A DNA stretch of 7,225 bases from contig JAMOMG010000258.1 in the NCBI GenBank assembly GCA_027068695.1, positions 1-7,225 on the forward strand. Reading direction: 5' to 3'. This stretch comes from Flavobacteriaceae bacterium. Lineage in GTDB: Bacteria; Bacteroidota; Bacteroidia; Flavobacteriales; Flavobacteriaceae. The notes under the pieces were generated by a model that saw nothing but the letters and a program-made list of their open reading frames with translations, had not been told where the DNA came from and made no database searches. Position numbers and translations under genes: made by a program. Shown here one piece after another: positions 1 through 6,103 of this stretch. Every line of letters begins with the position of its first letter. Position 1 is the stretch's first letter.

Positions 1-35
1 GGGGTATGATATTAGTGTGCTAGTTCTTGTTATAT
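1..35 (-). repeat. Partial attC-like element cut by the window edge
   Basis: Read on the minus strand, this stretch starts with a possible inverted core ATATAAC (29-35), continues AAGAACTAGCACACTAATAT and ends in CCCC at the edge. It aligns with the start of the complete element at 6901-7030 (GTCTAAC AAGTAGTAGCACAAAAATAT ... CCCC), sharing AACAAG, TAGCACA, AATAT and CCCC at matching spacing. The other arm and the GTT core would lie outside the window, so folding cannot be tested here. It sits 60 bp beyond the stop of the 543-aa gene. It could be a chance AT-rich match, but the ordered shared blocks make kinship with the right-hand element likely. Confidence 0.42.
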
Positions 36-95
36 CGGAACTTATTTTATCATTAAAAAGTCAAAAATCAAATCCTGTATTTTTTCTATAGCAAC

Positions 96-1727
96 TTATT
101 TTGTAATTATTTTTTCTGCAATCCCTATCCAAAAAATTATAAATCTATTCATAGTTTCAATTTCAATCTCATCACTTGTTGTATTATAAAAGTCAAAAAA
201 TTTTTTTGATTGAAATTCATGTATTTCTTGACCAAAATATATTTCATTAGTTATGGAAGATAATTTAAATTTTGTATTAAATACATCATAAAAATGCACA
301 AGATATCCCAAAGTATTTATTTCATCATCAAATTTTATACTTTTATCATGATAATTCATATTAAATATCTTTTCATTTAAAGGAATTTTATTTATGTCAT
401 TAAAATCAATATTATATTTTGTTTTTAAATTTGCAAAATCAACTATAGCTTTAAAGAAGATACTACGAATTCCTCTTGTCATACTATTTGTAGTAAAAAT
501 ATCTCTCCATTTAGGAGAAGATATTGTATTGTCCTTGATTTGATCAAAAGAATTATTTATATTTTCACTACTAATATTAATTAAGCATATATTAGTGAAA
601 TAATTTAAACTATTTAGTAAAATTAAATTTATATCATTAATAATATCAGGGTCGAAATTGTTATGATAAAGTTTTGATATCATTTTTATTTGCATAGTTT
701 CATTAAGTTCTGTAAGTTTTGTTTTAAATAGTTTTGTAGCAAAAAGAAGAACATTATCATATGTGTCATACTGTTTAGCATAAATCAAAATCAAAAAAAT
801 ATCTTTTGCAGAAAATATCTTTTTTGGTACTGACCAACTATTCGTATCATGTATGTTAATAGCATAGTTTTTAAATAAATTATTCTTCAAGGTTAAAGTT
901 TTTTGTATAAATTGTTGTTCTTTAAGTTCCTCTGTTTTTTTAATTTCTTTCATAATGATATACACAAAATTGTTTTCATTCATTATATAGTCAAACAAAA
1001 TATCATTAATTTTATTTAGCTCTATATCATCTTCAAGAAGATGATATTTATAACTCACTTGACCAGCTATATCAAGTGTATAATTAACCGTTGGTTCATC
1101 AACAGATTCGGATTCATTTAAATATAAATCTTCTATTTCTATATATTGTTCAAAAATATATGTTGATATATTTTGTGTGCTAAACAAGTGTGATATTATT
1201 ATAGCAAGTTCATATTTGCTAAATAGTTTAGTTGTCATATCTTGTTCATACATATTTTCATTTTTATCAAAAGATATATTGTAAAATTCTTTTGCTATAA
1301 AAGATTTGAAGTCTATAATTGAAATCTTTTCTTTATTATTAGGAAATTCATTAAAAAAATTTGTTGCAATTTCTTCTTTTAGTTTTTCTATCTGATTTGA
1401 ATTGGTATTGTTTAAGTTCATCGATTTTTCAACATATTCTATCAAGTTTTTAGCACCTGCATTAGTAAATCCTTTAGCTACTAAATGATTTATTATATTG
1501 TTTTTTGGTGTTCTTTGCTCTAGCTCATTTAGGATAAAAGAGTTTCTATCATTAATTTCATCTCGTAATTTTACTATTATTTCTGAATAGTTGTAAGCAT
1601 CATCATAGGTGATTTCATTATTTAATAAAGCAATTATTTTTTTAGTAATATCTTCTTTAGTGTTTTGTAACCCTATTTCTTGCATAGTAAACTCATCTAT
1701 AACTAATCGTAATCTTTCTGCTAACAT
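96..1727 (-). CDS. Hypothetical protein, 543 aa, no recognised family
   Basis: This is a long uninterrupted frame starting at ATG 1727. AAAGGA lies about 5 nt upstream (AAAAGGAACTAG), a good ribosome binding site. I do not recognise the family. The protein is rich in Asn, Ile, Lys and Phe, and acidic stretches alternate with predicted helices. There is no signal peptide and no clear transmembrane segment; the extreme C-terminus (RFIIFWIGIAEKIITK) is only mildly hydrophobic. Residues about 70-105, ending VEKSM, look like a compact helical module. No catalytic motif (Walker, HD, DDE, nuclease) was found. It is preceded by a 239-bp gap holding a hairpin repeat and a weak attC-like structure, so it could be another cassette cargo or an independently transcribed gene. 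It is more AT-rich than the J-domain gene upstream, which fits an accessory gene. Its reality as a gene is well supported by length and RBS. Confidence 0.85.
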   Translation of the reverse strand: MLAERLRLVIDEFTMQEIGLQNTKEDITKKIIALLNNEITYDDAYNYSEIIVKLRDEINDRNSFILNELEQRTPKNNIINHLVAKGFTNAGAKNLIEYVEKSMNLNNTNSNQIEKLKEEIATNFFNEFPNNKEKISIIDFKSFIAKEFYNISFDKNENMYEQDMTTKLFSKYELAIIISHLFSTQNISTYIFEQYIEIEDLYLNESESVDEPTVNYTLDIAGQVSYKYHLLEDDIELNKINDILFDYIMNENNFVYIIMKEIKKTEELKEQQFIQKTLTLKNNLFKNYAINIHDTNSWSVPKKIFSAKDIFLILIYAKQYDTYDNVLLFATKLFKTKLTELNETMQIKMISKLYHNNFDPDIINDINLILLNSLNYFTNICLINISSENINNSFDQIKDNTISSPKWRDIFTTNSMTRGIRSIFFKAIVDFANLKTKYNIDFNDINKIPLNEKIFNMNYHDKSIKFDDEINTLGYLVHFYDVFNTKFKLSSITNEIYFGQEIHEFQSKKFFDFYNTTSDEIEIETMNRFIIFWIGIAEKIITK

Positions 1728-1824
1728 CTAGTTCCTTTTACATATAAAATTCTTTGTACTTTGATACAATATCGGCAAATTTATTATTATTATTAAAGTA
1801 GTAATGAAAATTCTAGAACTTTAT

Positions 1825-1844
1825 GTCTATTAAAAAAAAGAGAC
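1825..1844. repeat. Degenerate copy of the T/A-stem hairpin repeat
   Basis: On the plus strand GTCT, an AT spacer and AAAAAGAGAC are followed by GAGTACTT. This matches the right half of the better copies at 4039, 4899 and 6675 (AAAAAGAGAC then AGGACTT). The outer GTCT/AGAC arms can still pair. As with the other copies, it lies between a GTT-type core (1849-1855) and the next minus-strand start codon (1727). The left half of the repeat has decayed. Confidence 0.35.
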
Positions 1845-1848
1845 GAGT

Positions 1849-1920
1849 ACTTAACGACTATCTTGAGAAATATATCGTATCACAATCTATAATGATATTA
1901 TATTTTTTTCCGAGTTTCTT
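1849..1920 (-). repeat. Weak attC-like inverted repeat downstream of the J-domain gene
   Basis: On the minus strand this 72-bp stretch runs from AAGAAAC (1920-1914) to GTTAAGT (1855-1849), which fits GTTRRRY. GTCGTT here matches the GTCGTT at the ends of the elements at 5073 and 6901. Between them two 18-nt arms (1893-1910 and 1865-1882) are complementary at 14 of 18 positions around a 10-nt loop. The spacers next to the two cores are unequal (6 and about 14 nt), and it begins about 46 nt after the J-domain stop. It may be a decayed attC-like site or an unrelated AT-rich hairpin. Confidence 0.28.
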
Positions 1921-1966
1921 AAACTTATTTTAACATCAAAAAATTAAGATTTAAGCCCGCTCAAGC

Positions 1967-2887
1967 TCATTTTTGCATTTCCCTCTCTAACTCTCTTTTT
2001 TCGTACTCTAGCTCCTCTTTTAAGTTTTTAAAGTATTTATCTAAATTTTTTGTATTTTGTATAGTTTGGTAAGTTTCACTATCTTTTAGTGAAGCTATCT
2101 CATCTTTTAGAGTTTGTATTTTGGCTCTTAAAATTTTAGATTTTTCTCGTAAAACTTCTTTGTCATTGATTTTTTCAGAACCACAAAAGAAGCTCACATC
2201 ACTCTCCAATCCTTTTAAAATTCTCTCAACTTCATCCAAATCTTTGGTTTTGTAGGCATGATTTAGCTTATTGAAAATCTCAGCAGCCTTTGCTTTGAAC
2301 TCATCAGCTACTACATCTGGATGTGTAAGACGACTTGCTTTTTTGTAGAGTTTTTTTAGTTTTTTCTCATCTTCTTGGCTTATGATATGAGGTTGTTCCT
2401 TCGCTTGTGATAGAGCTTGTTTGTAAAACTCTTCATACTGTTCTTTAGTATCCTCTAACTCATCAGCATTTAATTCACCTTTAGCAAATAATCTCTCTGC
2501 ATACTCTCTTTTAAGCCTTAAAATCTCTTCGATAATGGCTCCTAGATGTTTATAATACTCTGCATTAAAAGCATTGATTTCGCTGATGTACTCATTTTTC
2601 TTTTCACTTAAAGAATTTAACTCTTTTTCCAAAACACTAAGCTCTACTTTTAACCCTTGAACTTGAGAATCTTCATAAAGAACCATACCGCTAAATTTAT
2701 CTATATATTCTGTGATACGAGAGATGACCTCTTCATAACTCTTATCATCAACCAACTCTAAAATCTTCTGTACATCACCATCTACACTCATAGTTTTTAA
2801 CTTTACTATCTGCAAAGAGATAATCTCATCTTCTCCTATGCTCACAGCACTTTTAATCATCTCTAGTCGTTTTAATATCTCTTTCAA
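1967..2887 (-). CDS. J-domain-like coiled-coil protein, 306 aa
   Basis: Residues about 172-228 form a J-domain core: a basic helix (KKLKKLYKKASRL), the HPD tripeptide at 189-191, then helix III-like AEIFNKLNHAYKTKDLDEVE. HPD is the motif by which DnaJ-family proteins stimulate the ATPase of DnaK/Hsp70, so a co-chaperone or Hsp70-recruiting role is likely. The domain is internal. It is flanked by long charged coiled coils at about 73-165 and 242-306, and no Gly/Phe-rich or zinc-finger region is present, so this is not canonical DnaJ. The start is TTG (2887), with AGGA 4 nt and AAAAGG about 12 nt upstream; no in-frame ATG occurs until codon 10. It has its own -10 box upstream and is less AT-rich than the 543-aa gene. 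The protein is cytosolic, with no signal peptide. Client and pathway are unknown. Confidence 0.88.
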   Translation of the reverse strand: MKEILKRLEMIKSAVSIGEDEIISLQIVKLKTMSVDGDVQKILELVDDKSYEEVISRITEYIDKFSGMVLYEDSQVQGLKVELSVLEKELNSLSEKKNEYISEINAFNAEYYKHLGAIIEEILRLKREYAERLFAKGELNADELEDTKEQYEEFYKQALSQAKEQPHIISQEDEKKLKKLYKKASRLTHPDVVADEFKAKAAEIFNKLNHAYKTKDLDEVERILKGLESDVSFFCGSEKINDKEVLREKSKILRAKIQTLKDEIASLKDSETYQTIQNTKNLDKYFKNLKEELEYEKRELEREMQK

Positions 2888-2920
2888 ATCATCCTACCTT
2901 TTATGAAAACAGTTGTAATG

Positions 2921-2926
2921 AGTATA
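2921..2926 (-). promoter_or_regulatory. Probable -10 box of the J-domain gene
   Basis: On the minus strand TTTTGTTATACT contains TATACT about 35 nt before the TTG start, preceded by T-rich sequence (ATTTTTACTCAGATTTTG). This is the usual sigma-70 arrangement in Campylobacterota-like genomes, where the -35 is poorly conserved. It suggests the gene is transcribed independently of the FGE/SUMF1 gene upstream. Confidence 0.45.
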
Positions 2927-3008
2927 ACAAAATCTGAGTAAAAATTTATCTTCACTTTGCCGAGGGTCTTATAAAAAAGTAAAAAACACAAATTTAAGAA
3001 AGCCCTAA

Positions 3009-3863
3009 TCAATAAGATAAAGTTCTGAGGAGACGAAAACCAACATCATTGATACGAAAGGAAGGATTGAACTTGAAACGGAAAGAAGAGTGAGCCCCAT
3101 AAGCAGGGTTAACCCACGAACCGCCCCGAAGGACTTTTTCCCCACTATTATTACTTTTATTTGCACTTCCACCTCTTGGTGTTGTATCATAATTATCTGA
3201 CCCATCATCTTCACACCACTCCCATACATTGCCATGCATATCATACAATCCCCAAGGATTTGGTTTTTTATCTCCTACTGGGTGAGCTTTACCATTTGAA
3301 TTTTTGCTATACCAAGCATACTCTTCTAACTTACTATCATCATCTCCAAAACTCCATTTTGTTGTGCTTCCAGCTCTACATGCATATTCCCACTCAGCTT
3401 CTGTTGGTAGTCTATAAGTTTTTTCCTCTTTTTTGCTTCTCCATTTACAGTAAGCTTTTGCATTTTTCCAACTAACTCCCATGATAGGTGCATCATTATT
3501 GAAATTTTGATCTTTGAAGTGGTAATCTGTTTCTATCCATATGGGATGATTGCTATTTGTACTATTTACAAACTCAAGATACTCTTTCATCGTTACTTGG
3601 TATTTGCTTATATAAAAATCATAATCTATTGTTATTTTATGTATTGGCTGTCTATTTTCATACTCATTTGACCCCATCATAAAACTTCCTGCTTTGATGA
3701 GTACAAACTTTTCATCTATTGCTATGATTTGTGAGTTTTCTTTTTTTACTAAATCTCTTTTACTATTTTTTAAGATAGAGTTTGTAATATCCATCAAGCT
3801 TTGTGCTTTTTTCAGTATCACTTGTGTGGATTCATGTTTTACAATCGAAGTTTTACGACTCAT
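3009..3863 (-). CDS. FGE/SUMF1 (C-type-lectin-fold) domain protein, possible DGR target
   Basis: The FGE-sulfatase fold spans about residues 52-281. Landmarks in order are VLIKAGSFMMGS (54-65), the YQVTMKEYLEF strand-helix (88-98), PIMGVSWKNAKAYCKW (126-141), RLPTEAEWEYACRAG (151-165), GLYDMHGNVWEW (205-216), VLRGGSW (244-250) and the terminal DVGFRLL. The paired C-terminal cysteines of true formylglycine-generating enzymes are absent: no Cys follows 217. Sulfatase activation is therefore unlikely, and a binding or other role is more plausible. The N-terminal 50 residues are charged and helical, with no signal peptide, so the protein is probably cytosolic. The start ATG 3863 follows AAAAAAGGAACTCT, a good RBS. 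The last ~100 bp is unusually GC-rich and resembles a diversity-generating retroelement variable region (separate entry). The gene has its own promoter and lies downstream of a leader repeat shared with the secreted-repeat genes. Confidence 0.93.
   Translation of the reverse strand: MSRKTSIVKHESTQVILKKAQSLMDITNSILKNSKRDLVKKENSQIIAIDEKFVLIKAGSFMMGSNEYENRQPIHKITIDYDFYISKYQVTMKEYLEFVNSTNSNHPIWIETDYHFKDQNFNNDAPIMGVSWKNAKAYCKWRSKKEEKTYRLPTEAEWEYACRAGSTTKWSFGDDDSKLEEYAWYSKNSNGKAHPVGDKKPNPWGLYDMHGNVWEWCEDDGSDNYDTTPRGGSANKSNNSGEKVLRGGSWVNPAYGAHSSFRFKFNPSFRINDVGFRLLRTLSY
3039..3131 (-). other. Candidate DGR variable region at the 3' end of the FGE/SUMF1 gene
   Basis: This segment encodes LRGGSW through DVG, ending at the invariant GFR. 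G+C is 47 of 100 bases over 3031-3130, against 19 of 60 at 3301-3360 in the same gene. Positions that in retroelement-diversified CLec targets come from template AAY codons are here GTT, TAT, CAC, TTC, TTC, TTC, TTT, ATC and GAT, alongside retained AAC and AAT. All end in C or T, while the first two bases are mixed. The invariant scaffold (RGGSW, the Arg residues, NPS, GFR) is intact. This is the pattern left by adenine-specific mutagenic retrohoming. Ordinary FGE-domain paralogues can show similar residues, and no template repeat or reverse transcriptase is in the window, so this is inference. Confidence 0.45.
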
Positions 3864-3930
3864 AGAGTTCCTTTTTTGAAATCTTTAGACTTAAAAATAT
3901 ATTTTATTTTTATAAGTTAAAGTTTTTATA

Positions 3931-3939
3931 ATTGTAGCA
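3931..3939 (-). promoter_or_regulatory. Extended -10 promoter of the FGE/SUMF1 gene
   Basis: The minus strand reads ATTTTTGCTACAATTAT: TACAAT (3936-3931) with TG one base upstream, preceded by T-rich sequence. This extended -10 is typical of Campylobacterota-like housekeeping promoters. It lies about 68 nt before the ATG, giving an AT-rich 5' leader that ends in AAAAAAGGAACTCT. No convincing -35 hexamer was seen. Confidence 0.55.
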
Positions 3940-4009
3940 AAAATTATATGAAAATATAAATCTATTGAAGCAAAATTTTTTGTACGCACTCCTTAAAAAT
4001 TTCAAACTA

Positions 4010-4105
4010 CCTAAAATAGGTATATTCCAAATTTTCAGAGTTTTTGCGTCTCTTTTTAAAAAAAGACAAAACTTCCAAGAAGAAAAACGAACTTCCCTTA
4101 TGCTG
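4010..4105 (-). repeat. Leader repeat copy 1 with hairpin (hairpin core 4039-4078)
   Basis: On the plus strand it begins with the palindrome TACCTAAAATAGGTA (about 4011-4025), then AGTTTTTGCG, a hairpin with GTCT/AGAC outer arms and a T/A inner stem (4048-4067, one mismatch), AACTTCCAA and GAACTTCCC. The same blocks in the same order occur at 4842-5020 and 6627-6800, where they precede the secreted-repeat genes. Here they precede the FGE/SUMF1 gene at a distance, and the homology stops at about 4007. It may be the remnant of a lost leader-plus-gene unit, or the leader may move independently of its gene. Confidence 0.6.
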
Positions 4106-4149
4106 TTATATATGTGAACTATATTAAAACTAAATGATGTATTTTAACA

Positions 4150-4455
4150 TTATATATGTTCGATACATGCTTTTTCAATTCTCAATATTTCTTTAAGAAT
4201 TGGTGAAAACTCTTGGGCTATCAAGTTTGAGTTTGTATCCAATATATTACTACCTAAAAATCCTAAAATAACTCTAAATTCTAATAGTGGTATTTTTATA
4301 GTATAATTATGTTCGCTTTCAGAATTAAAATCTTGAACAGCACTTTTAGTTAATTGAATTACTTTTTCCTCTGGAAGTAAAGTTACTGAATATCCTTCAA
4401 TTGTAATATCATACATACCTCTATTTGAACTTGTCCCTCTTCTATAAATTTTCAT
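4150..4455 (-). CDS. Hypothetical protein, 101 aa
   Basis: The start ATG 4455 follows AACAAAGGACAAAA, a strong RBS (AAAGGA, about 6 nt spacing), which supports a real gene. The sequence has a basic N-terminus (MKIYRRGTSSNRG), then beta-rich segments (YDITIEGYSVTLL, YTIKIPLLEFRVILGFLG) and a C-terminal helix (SPILKEILRIEKACIEHI). There is no signal peptide, no membrane span and no known motif. It lies between the broken secreted-repeat gene and the leader repeat copy at 4010-4105. Short orphan proteins of this size are common cassette cargo, but no convincing attC-like element follows its stop. One ATATAAC about 40 nt after the stop matches the GTTATAT core at 5079-5073, which may be chance. 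Function unknown. Confidence 0.75.
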   Translation of the reverse strand: MKIYRRGTSSNRGMYDITIEGYSVTLLPEEKVIQLTKSAVQDFNSESEHNYTIKIPLLEFRVILGFLGSNILDTNSNLIAQEFSPILKEILRIEKACIEHI

Positions 4456-4512
4456 TTTTGTCCTTTGTTAAAATTTGTTATTTATGAATTACACTTATCT
4501 TTTAATTGGTAG

Positions 4513-4550
4513 AAAAAGGTGTAGAGACCCCGTAGTTCATTTAGAACTAT
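4513..4550. repeat. Half copy of the hairpin repeat plus a GAAC inverted repeat
   Basis: The plus strand reads GAAAAAGGTG (4513-4522), which equals the right half of the hairpin at 5990-6011. It is followed by TAGAGACCCC and the inverted repeat TAGTTC-ATTTA-GAACTA (4534-4550). The order, T/A-stem hairpin then a GAAC-type inverted repeat, is the same as at 5981-6042. It sits between the broken gene and the start of the 101-aa gene, the same relative position as the other copies. Confidence 0.4.
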
Positions 4551-4564
4551 ACTTATACCAAAGA

Positions 4565-4831
4565 TTATCTAAGTTCAAAATATCCTCGTGAGTTGTATGT
4601 CAACTCAACCCATGGCACTATATCTTTCTTTTCCCAAGAAGGGGAGCCCAAACCTCCTTCTCCATTAATTGGAACAAATCCAGAAAATCCTTCATATTTA
4701 CATATAATAATTGGTTTTACAGATTCAGTCCTCTATGTAGGCAAAAAACATGATGCAAAAGCTGTTCCCATGAGTGTAGAACCAATAATTGTCCCATAAA
4801 GTAGTGATTTAATTTCCATTATATTTTCCAT
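4565..4831 (-). pseudogene. Broken single-repeat paralogue of the secreted repeat protein
   Basis: From ATG 4831 the frame reads MENIMEIKSLLYGTIIGSTL through TAFASCFLPT and then TAG at codon 33 (4735-4733). The intact paralogue at 6251-6613 has Trp (TGG) at that codon. After the stop the same frame continues without interruption as RTESVKPIIICKYEGFSGF, a single GFVPINGEGG...SPSW block, DIVPWVELTYNSRGYFELR and TAA. The lesion is thus one nonsense codon, and the C-terminal half remains highly similar to the paralogue, implying recent inactivation or amber readthrough. The signal peptide is retained, ending in AFA. It carries one repeat where the paralogue carries two. GAGG lies 11 nt upstream of the ATG. 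The upstream leader is also shared with the paralogue. A sequencing error at 4733-4735 cannot be excluded. Confidence 0.8.
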
Positions 4832-4841
4832 TTACTAAATT

Positions 4842-5020
4842 TACCTCAAAATAGGTATCTTCAAACTTTCAAAAGAATTTATTTTTATTTTTTCTAAAAG
4901 TTTTTGCGTCTCTTTTTTAAAAAGAGACAGGACTTCCAAAAAAATGAACTTGATGTTAAAGTTAAATTCCGCAAGGATTTAATCTTTGTTTTGCTAATAA
5001 ATCTTGAATTTTTGAATATA
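4842..5020 (-). repeat. Leader repeat copy 2 with hairpin (hairpin 4908-4928)
   Basis: Plus-strand order: CTCAAAATAGGTAT, AAACTTTCAA, AGTTTTTGCG, the hairpin GTCTC-T6-A5-GAGAC, AGGACTTCCAAAAA, GAACTTGATGTTAAAGTT, CCGCAAGGATTTAATC, TTTGTTTTGC, then TTGAATTTTTGAATATA. Nearly every block recurs at 6627-6800. No U-run follows the hairpin on either strand, so it is not a standard terminator. It fills most of the gap upstream of the broken gene and reaches within about 50 bp of the attC-like element at 5073. It could be a structured 5' leader or a small mobile hairpin element. Confidence 0.65.
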
Positions 5021-5072
5021 TCTGTTTTAACTGGCTCAAGAGTAGTATCGGCAAAAATGTATAGAACTGTTG

Positions 5073-5200
5073 ATATAACGACTAAGTATAAAAATCTATA
5101 GCTCTTCATAACCGTTTTATCTCTATCATGAATAGCATATTTCTTTGCTTAATCAAAATGGCGGTCGAGGCTATAGATTTTTTACTCCGTTTTGTTGTAC
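5073..5200 (-). repeat. attC-like element after the DUF2971 gene
   Basis: On the minus strand the 128-bp element starts two nucleotides after the DUF2971 stop with GTACAAC (5200-5194) and ends in GTTATAT (5079-5073). Perfect 13-nt arms, AAAAATCTATAGC and its complement (5090-5102 and 5170-5182), extend through AGTA/TACT with one extra unpaired base. An inner ACCG/CGGT pair lies inside. The spacers between the cores and the stem are about 5-7 nt. Core sites, arm pairing, an extrahelical base and placement next to a stop codon are integron attC features. The core GTTATAT deviates from GTTRRRY at one position. A transposon-like MITE is the main alternative, but arms that vary between copies argue against it. 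Confidence 0.55.
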
Positions 5201-5202
5201 TT

Positions 5203-5964
5203 CTATTTAATTCGAATATTTAATTTACTTTTTAAGATAGATATTCTAGATGTTGGGCAATATTTAGATATTAAAGCATCCAAAATTATTTTATCACTAT
5301 CGCTAGAATTGGGACCTAAAATTATTTCTGCATTTTCCCATACATCATTTTCTAGTTTTAAATCAATATAATTAATATTAGTTTTTGCTTCAGGGTTTAA
5401 AAGAAATTCTTGTATAAAACCTATATTAATATTGTCTTTGTACAGCTTTATATGTTTGCTTTCTTCTATTGTCTTAAATGGTAAAGCCCATAAAATGAAT
5501 CTGCTTTCTTCTTGAAAACTCCATATTTCACTTTTATATTTTCCTAAACCAGTAAATATATCGCCACTAAGGGATGTATCATCTAAGAATAATTTCACTT
5601 TTGGATTTTTTATATATTCAACATCTTTTAAAAAGTCTCCAAAATAAATTGCAAATACTTCATCATTATTTTCTATATTTATTATATTATTATCTTTGCC
5701 TTTTATATCTACGATTTTAGATTTTTTGATTCCAATACGAATACCTTTCATATTTTTAGAATACATATTCCACAATGCAATATTCTCATTTTCATTTTTT
5801 GTCCAACAACTAACATATAAATGTTTTGACATGTTTTTTGAAGTATTAACTAATCCTTCTTGCATATCATCAACATGAGCTAAGCTATTTAATCTTAGTG
5901 TTTTATTTTCTAAAATTAATGCTAAATTTTCTATAGTTGTATAATGATAAATATAATTGCTCAT
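5203..5964 (-). CDS. DUF2971 family protein, 253 aa
   Basis: The N-terminal signature YHYTTIENLALIL (6-18) followed by LRLNSLAHVDDMQEG (23-37) is typical of DUF2971. It continues with YVSCWTKNENENIALWNMYS (50-69) leading to GIRIGI, and YKSEIWSFQEESRFIL (143-158). The length is normal for the family. No signal peptide or membrane span is present, so it is cytosolic. Biochemical function is not established for the family. The H-Y-T start and the late EE-R motif resemble the spread catalytic positions of ADP-ribosyltransferase-like folds, but that is inference. Start ATG 5964 has only a weak purine stretch (AAAGAGA) upstream. It is the sole gene between two attC-like elements. A hairpin repeat and a 22-bp palindrome lie directly upstream, and its stop abuts the downstream element, as in a single-gene cassette. 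Confidence 0.88.
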   Translation of the reverse strand: MSNYIYHYTTIENLALILENKTLRLNSLAHVDDMQEGLVNTSKNMSKHLYVSCWTKNENENIALWNMYSKNMKGIRIGIKKSKIVDIKGKDNNIINIENNDEVFAIYFGDFLKDVEYIKNPKVKLFLDDTSLSGDIFTGLGKYKSEIWSFQEESRFILWALPFKTIEESKHIKLYKDNINIGFIQEFLLNPEAKTNINYIDLKLENDVWENAEIILGPNSSDSDKIILDALISKYCPTSRISILKSKLNIRIK

Positions 5965-5980
5965 TAATTTTCTCTTTCAA

Positions 5981-6020
5981 AGTTTTTGGGCACCTTTTTT
6001 GAAAAAGGTGCAGGGTTGCA
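5981..6020. repeat. Hairpin repeat with swapped outer stem (hairpin 5990-6011)
   Basis: The plus strand reads AGTTTTTGG, then GCACC-T5, a TG loop, A5-GGTGC (10 perfect pairs), then AGGGTTGCAA. It has the same frame as the copies at 4899 and 6675 (AGTTTTTGCG ... AGGACTTCCAA), but the outer GTCTC/GAGAC pairs are replaced by GCACC/GGTGC. The compensatory change shows that the structure, not the sequence, is conserved. It lies only 17 nt upstream of the DUF2971 ATG, so in the transcript it would sit close to the start codon and might affect translation. Confidence 0.65.
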
Positions 6021-6042
6021 ATGATAAGTTTGAACTTATCAT
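6021..6042. repeat. 22-bp perfect palindrome upstream of the DUF2971 gene
   Basis: The arms ATGATAAGTT and AACTTATCAT are separated by a central TG, directly adjoining the hairpin repeat. It may be the second stem of a two-hairpin element: equivalent GAAC/GTTC inverted repeats follow the other hairpin copies. A dyad operator is the alternative. Neither is shown by sequence alone. Confidence 0.6.
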
Positions 6043-6103
6043 AATGGTTCAATACATTCATAACTTTTCTTTTTTGCTTGTTATAATAAAGCTCAATATG
6101 TTA

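Noticed and set aside
3005..3244. Minus-strand 79-aa frame and several plus-strand frames over the FGE, DUF2971 and secreted-repeat genes
   Set aside because: They are shadows of real genes in other frames, with low-complexity or antisense-looking sequence and no RBS.
3009..3863. Genuine sulfatase-activating formylglycine-generating enzyme
   Set aside because: No cysteine follows residue 217, so the C-terminal active-site cysteine pair is missing; only the fold is supported.
3960..4000. GTG-started ~32-aa frame after AAGGAG upstream of the FGE promoter
   Set aside because: The AAGGA abuts the GTG with no spacing, the product is low complexity, and the frame runs through the promoter.
4894..5109. 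71-aa minus-strand frame starting MKSYRFLYLVVISTVLYIFA, resembling a signal peptide
   Set aside because: Its start lies inside the arm of the attC-like element, and its second half runs through the leader repeat. The corresponding frames in the other two elements are short and closed (for example VDSYRFFKFTVVLTY then stop). Similarity of the frames is explained by the conserved arms and core.
6046..6085. Extra partial copy of the element loop in the DUF2971 leader (TCATAAC...CTTTTTTGCTTG)
   Set aside because: It resembles the loops of the 5073 and 6901 elements, but only over a short T-rich stretch; it could be composition alone.
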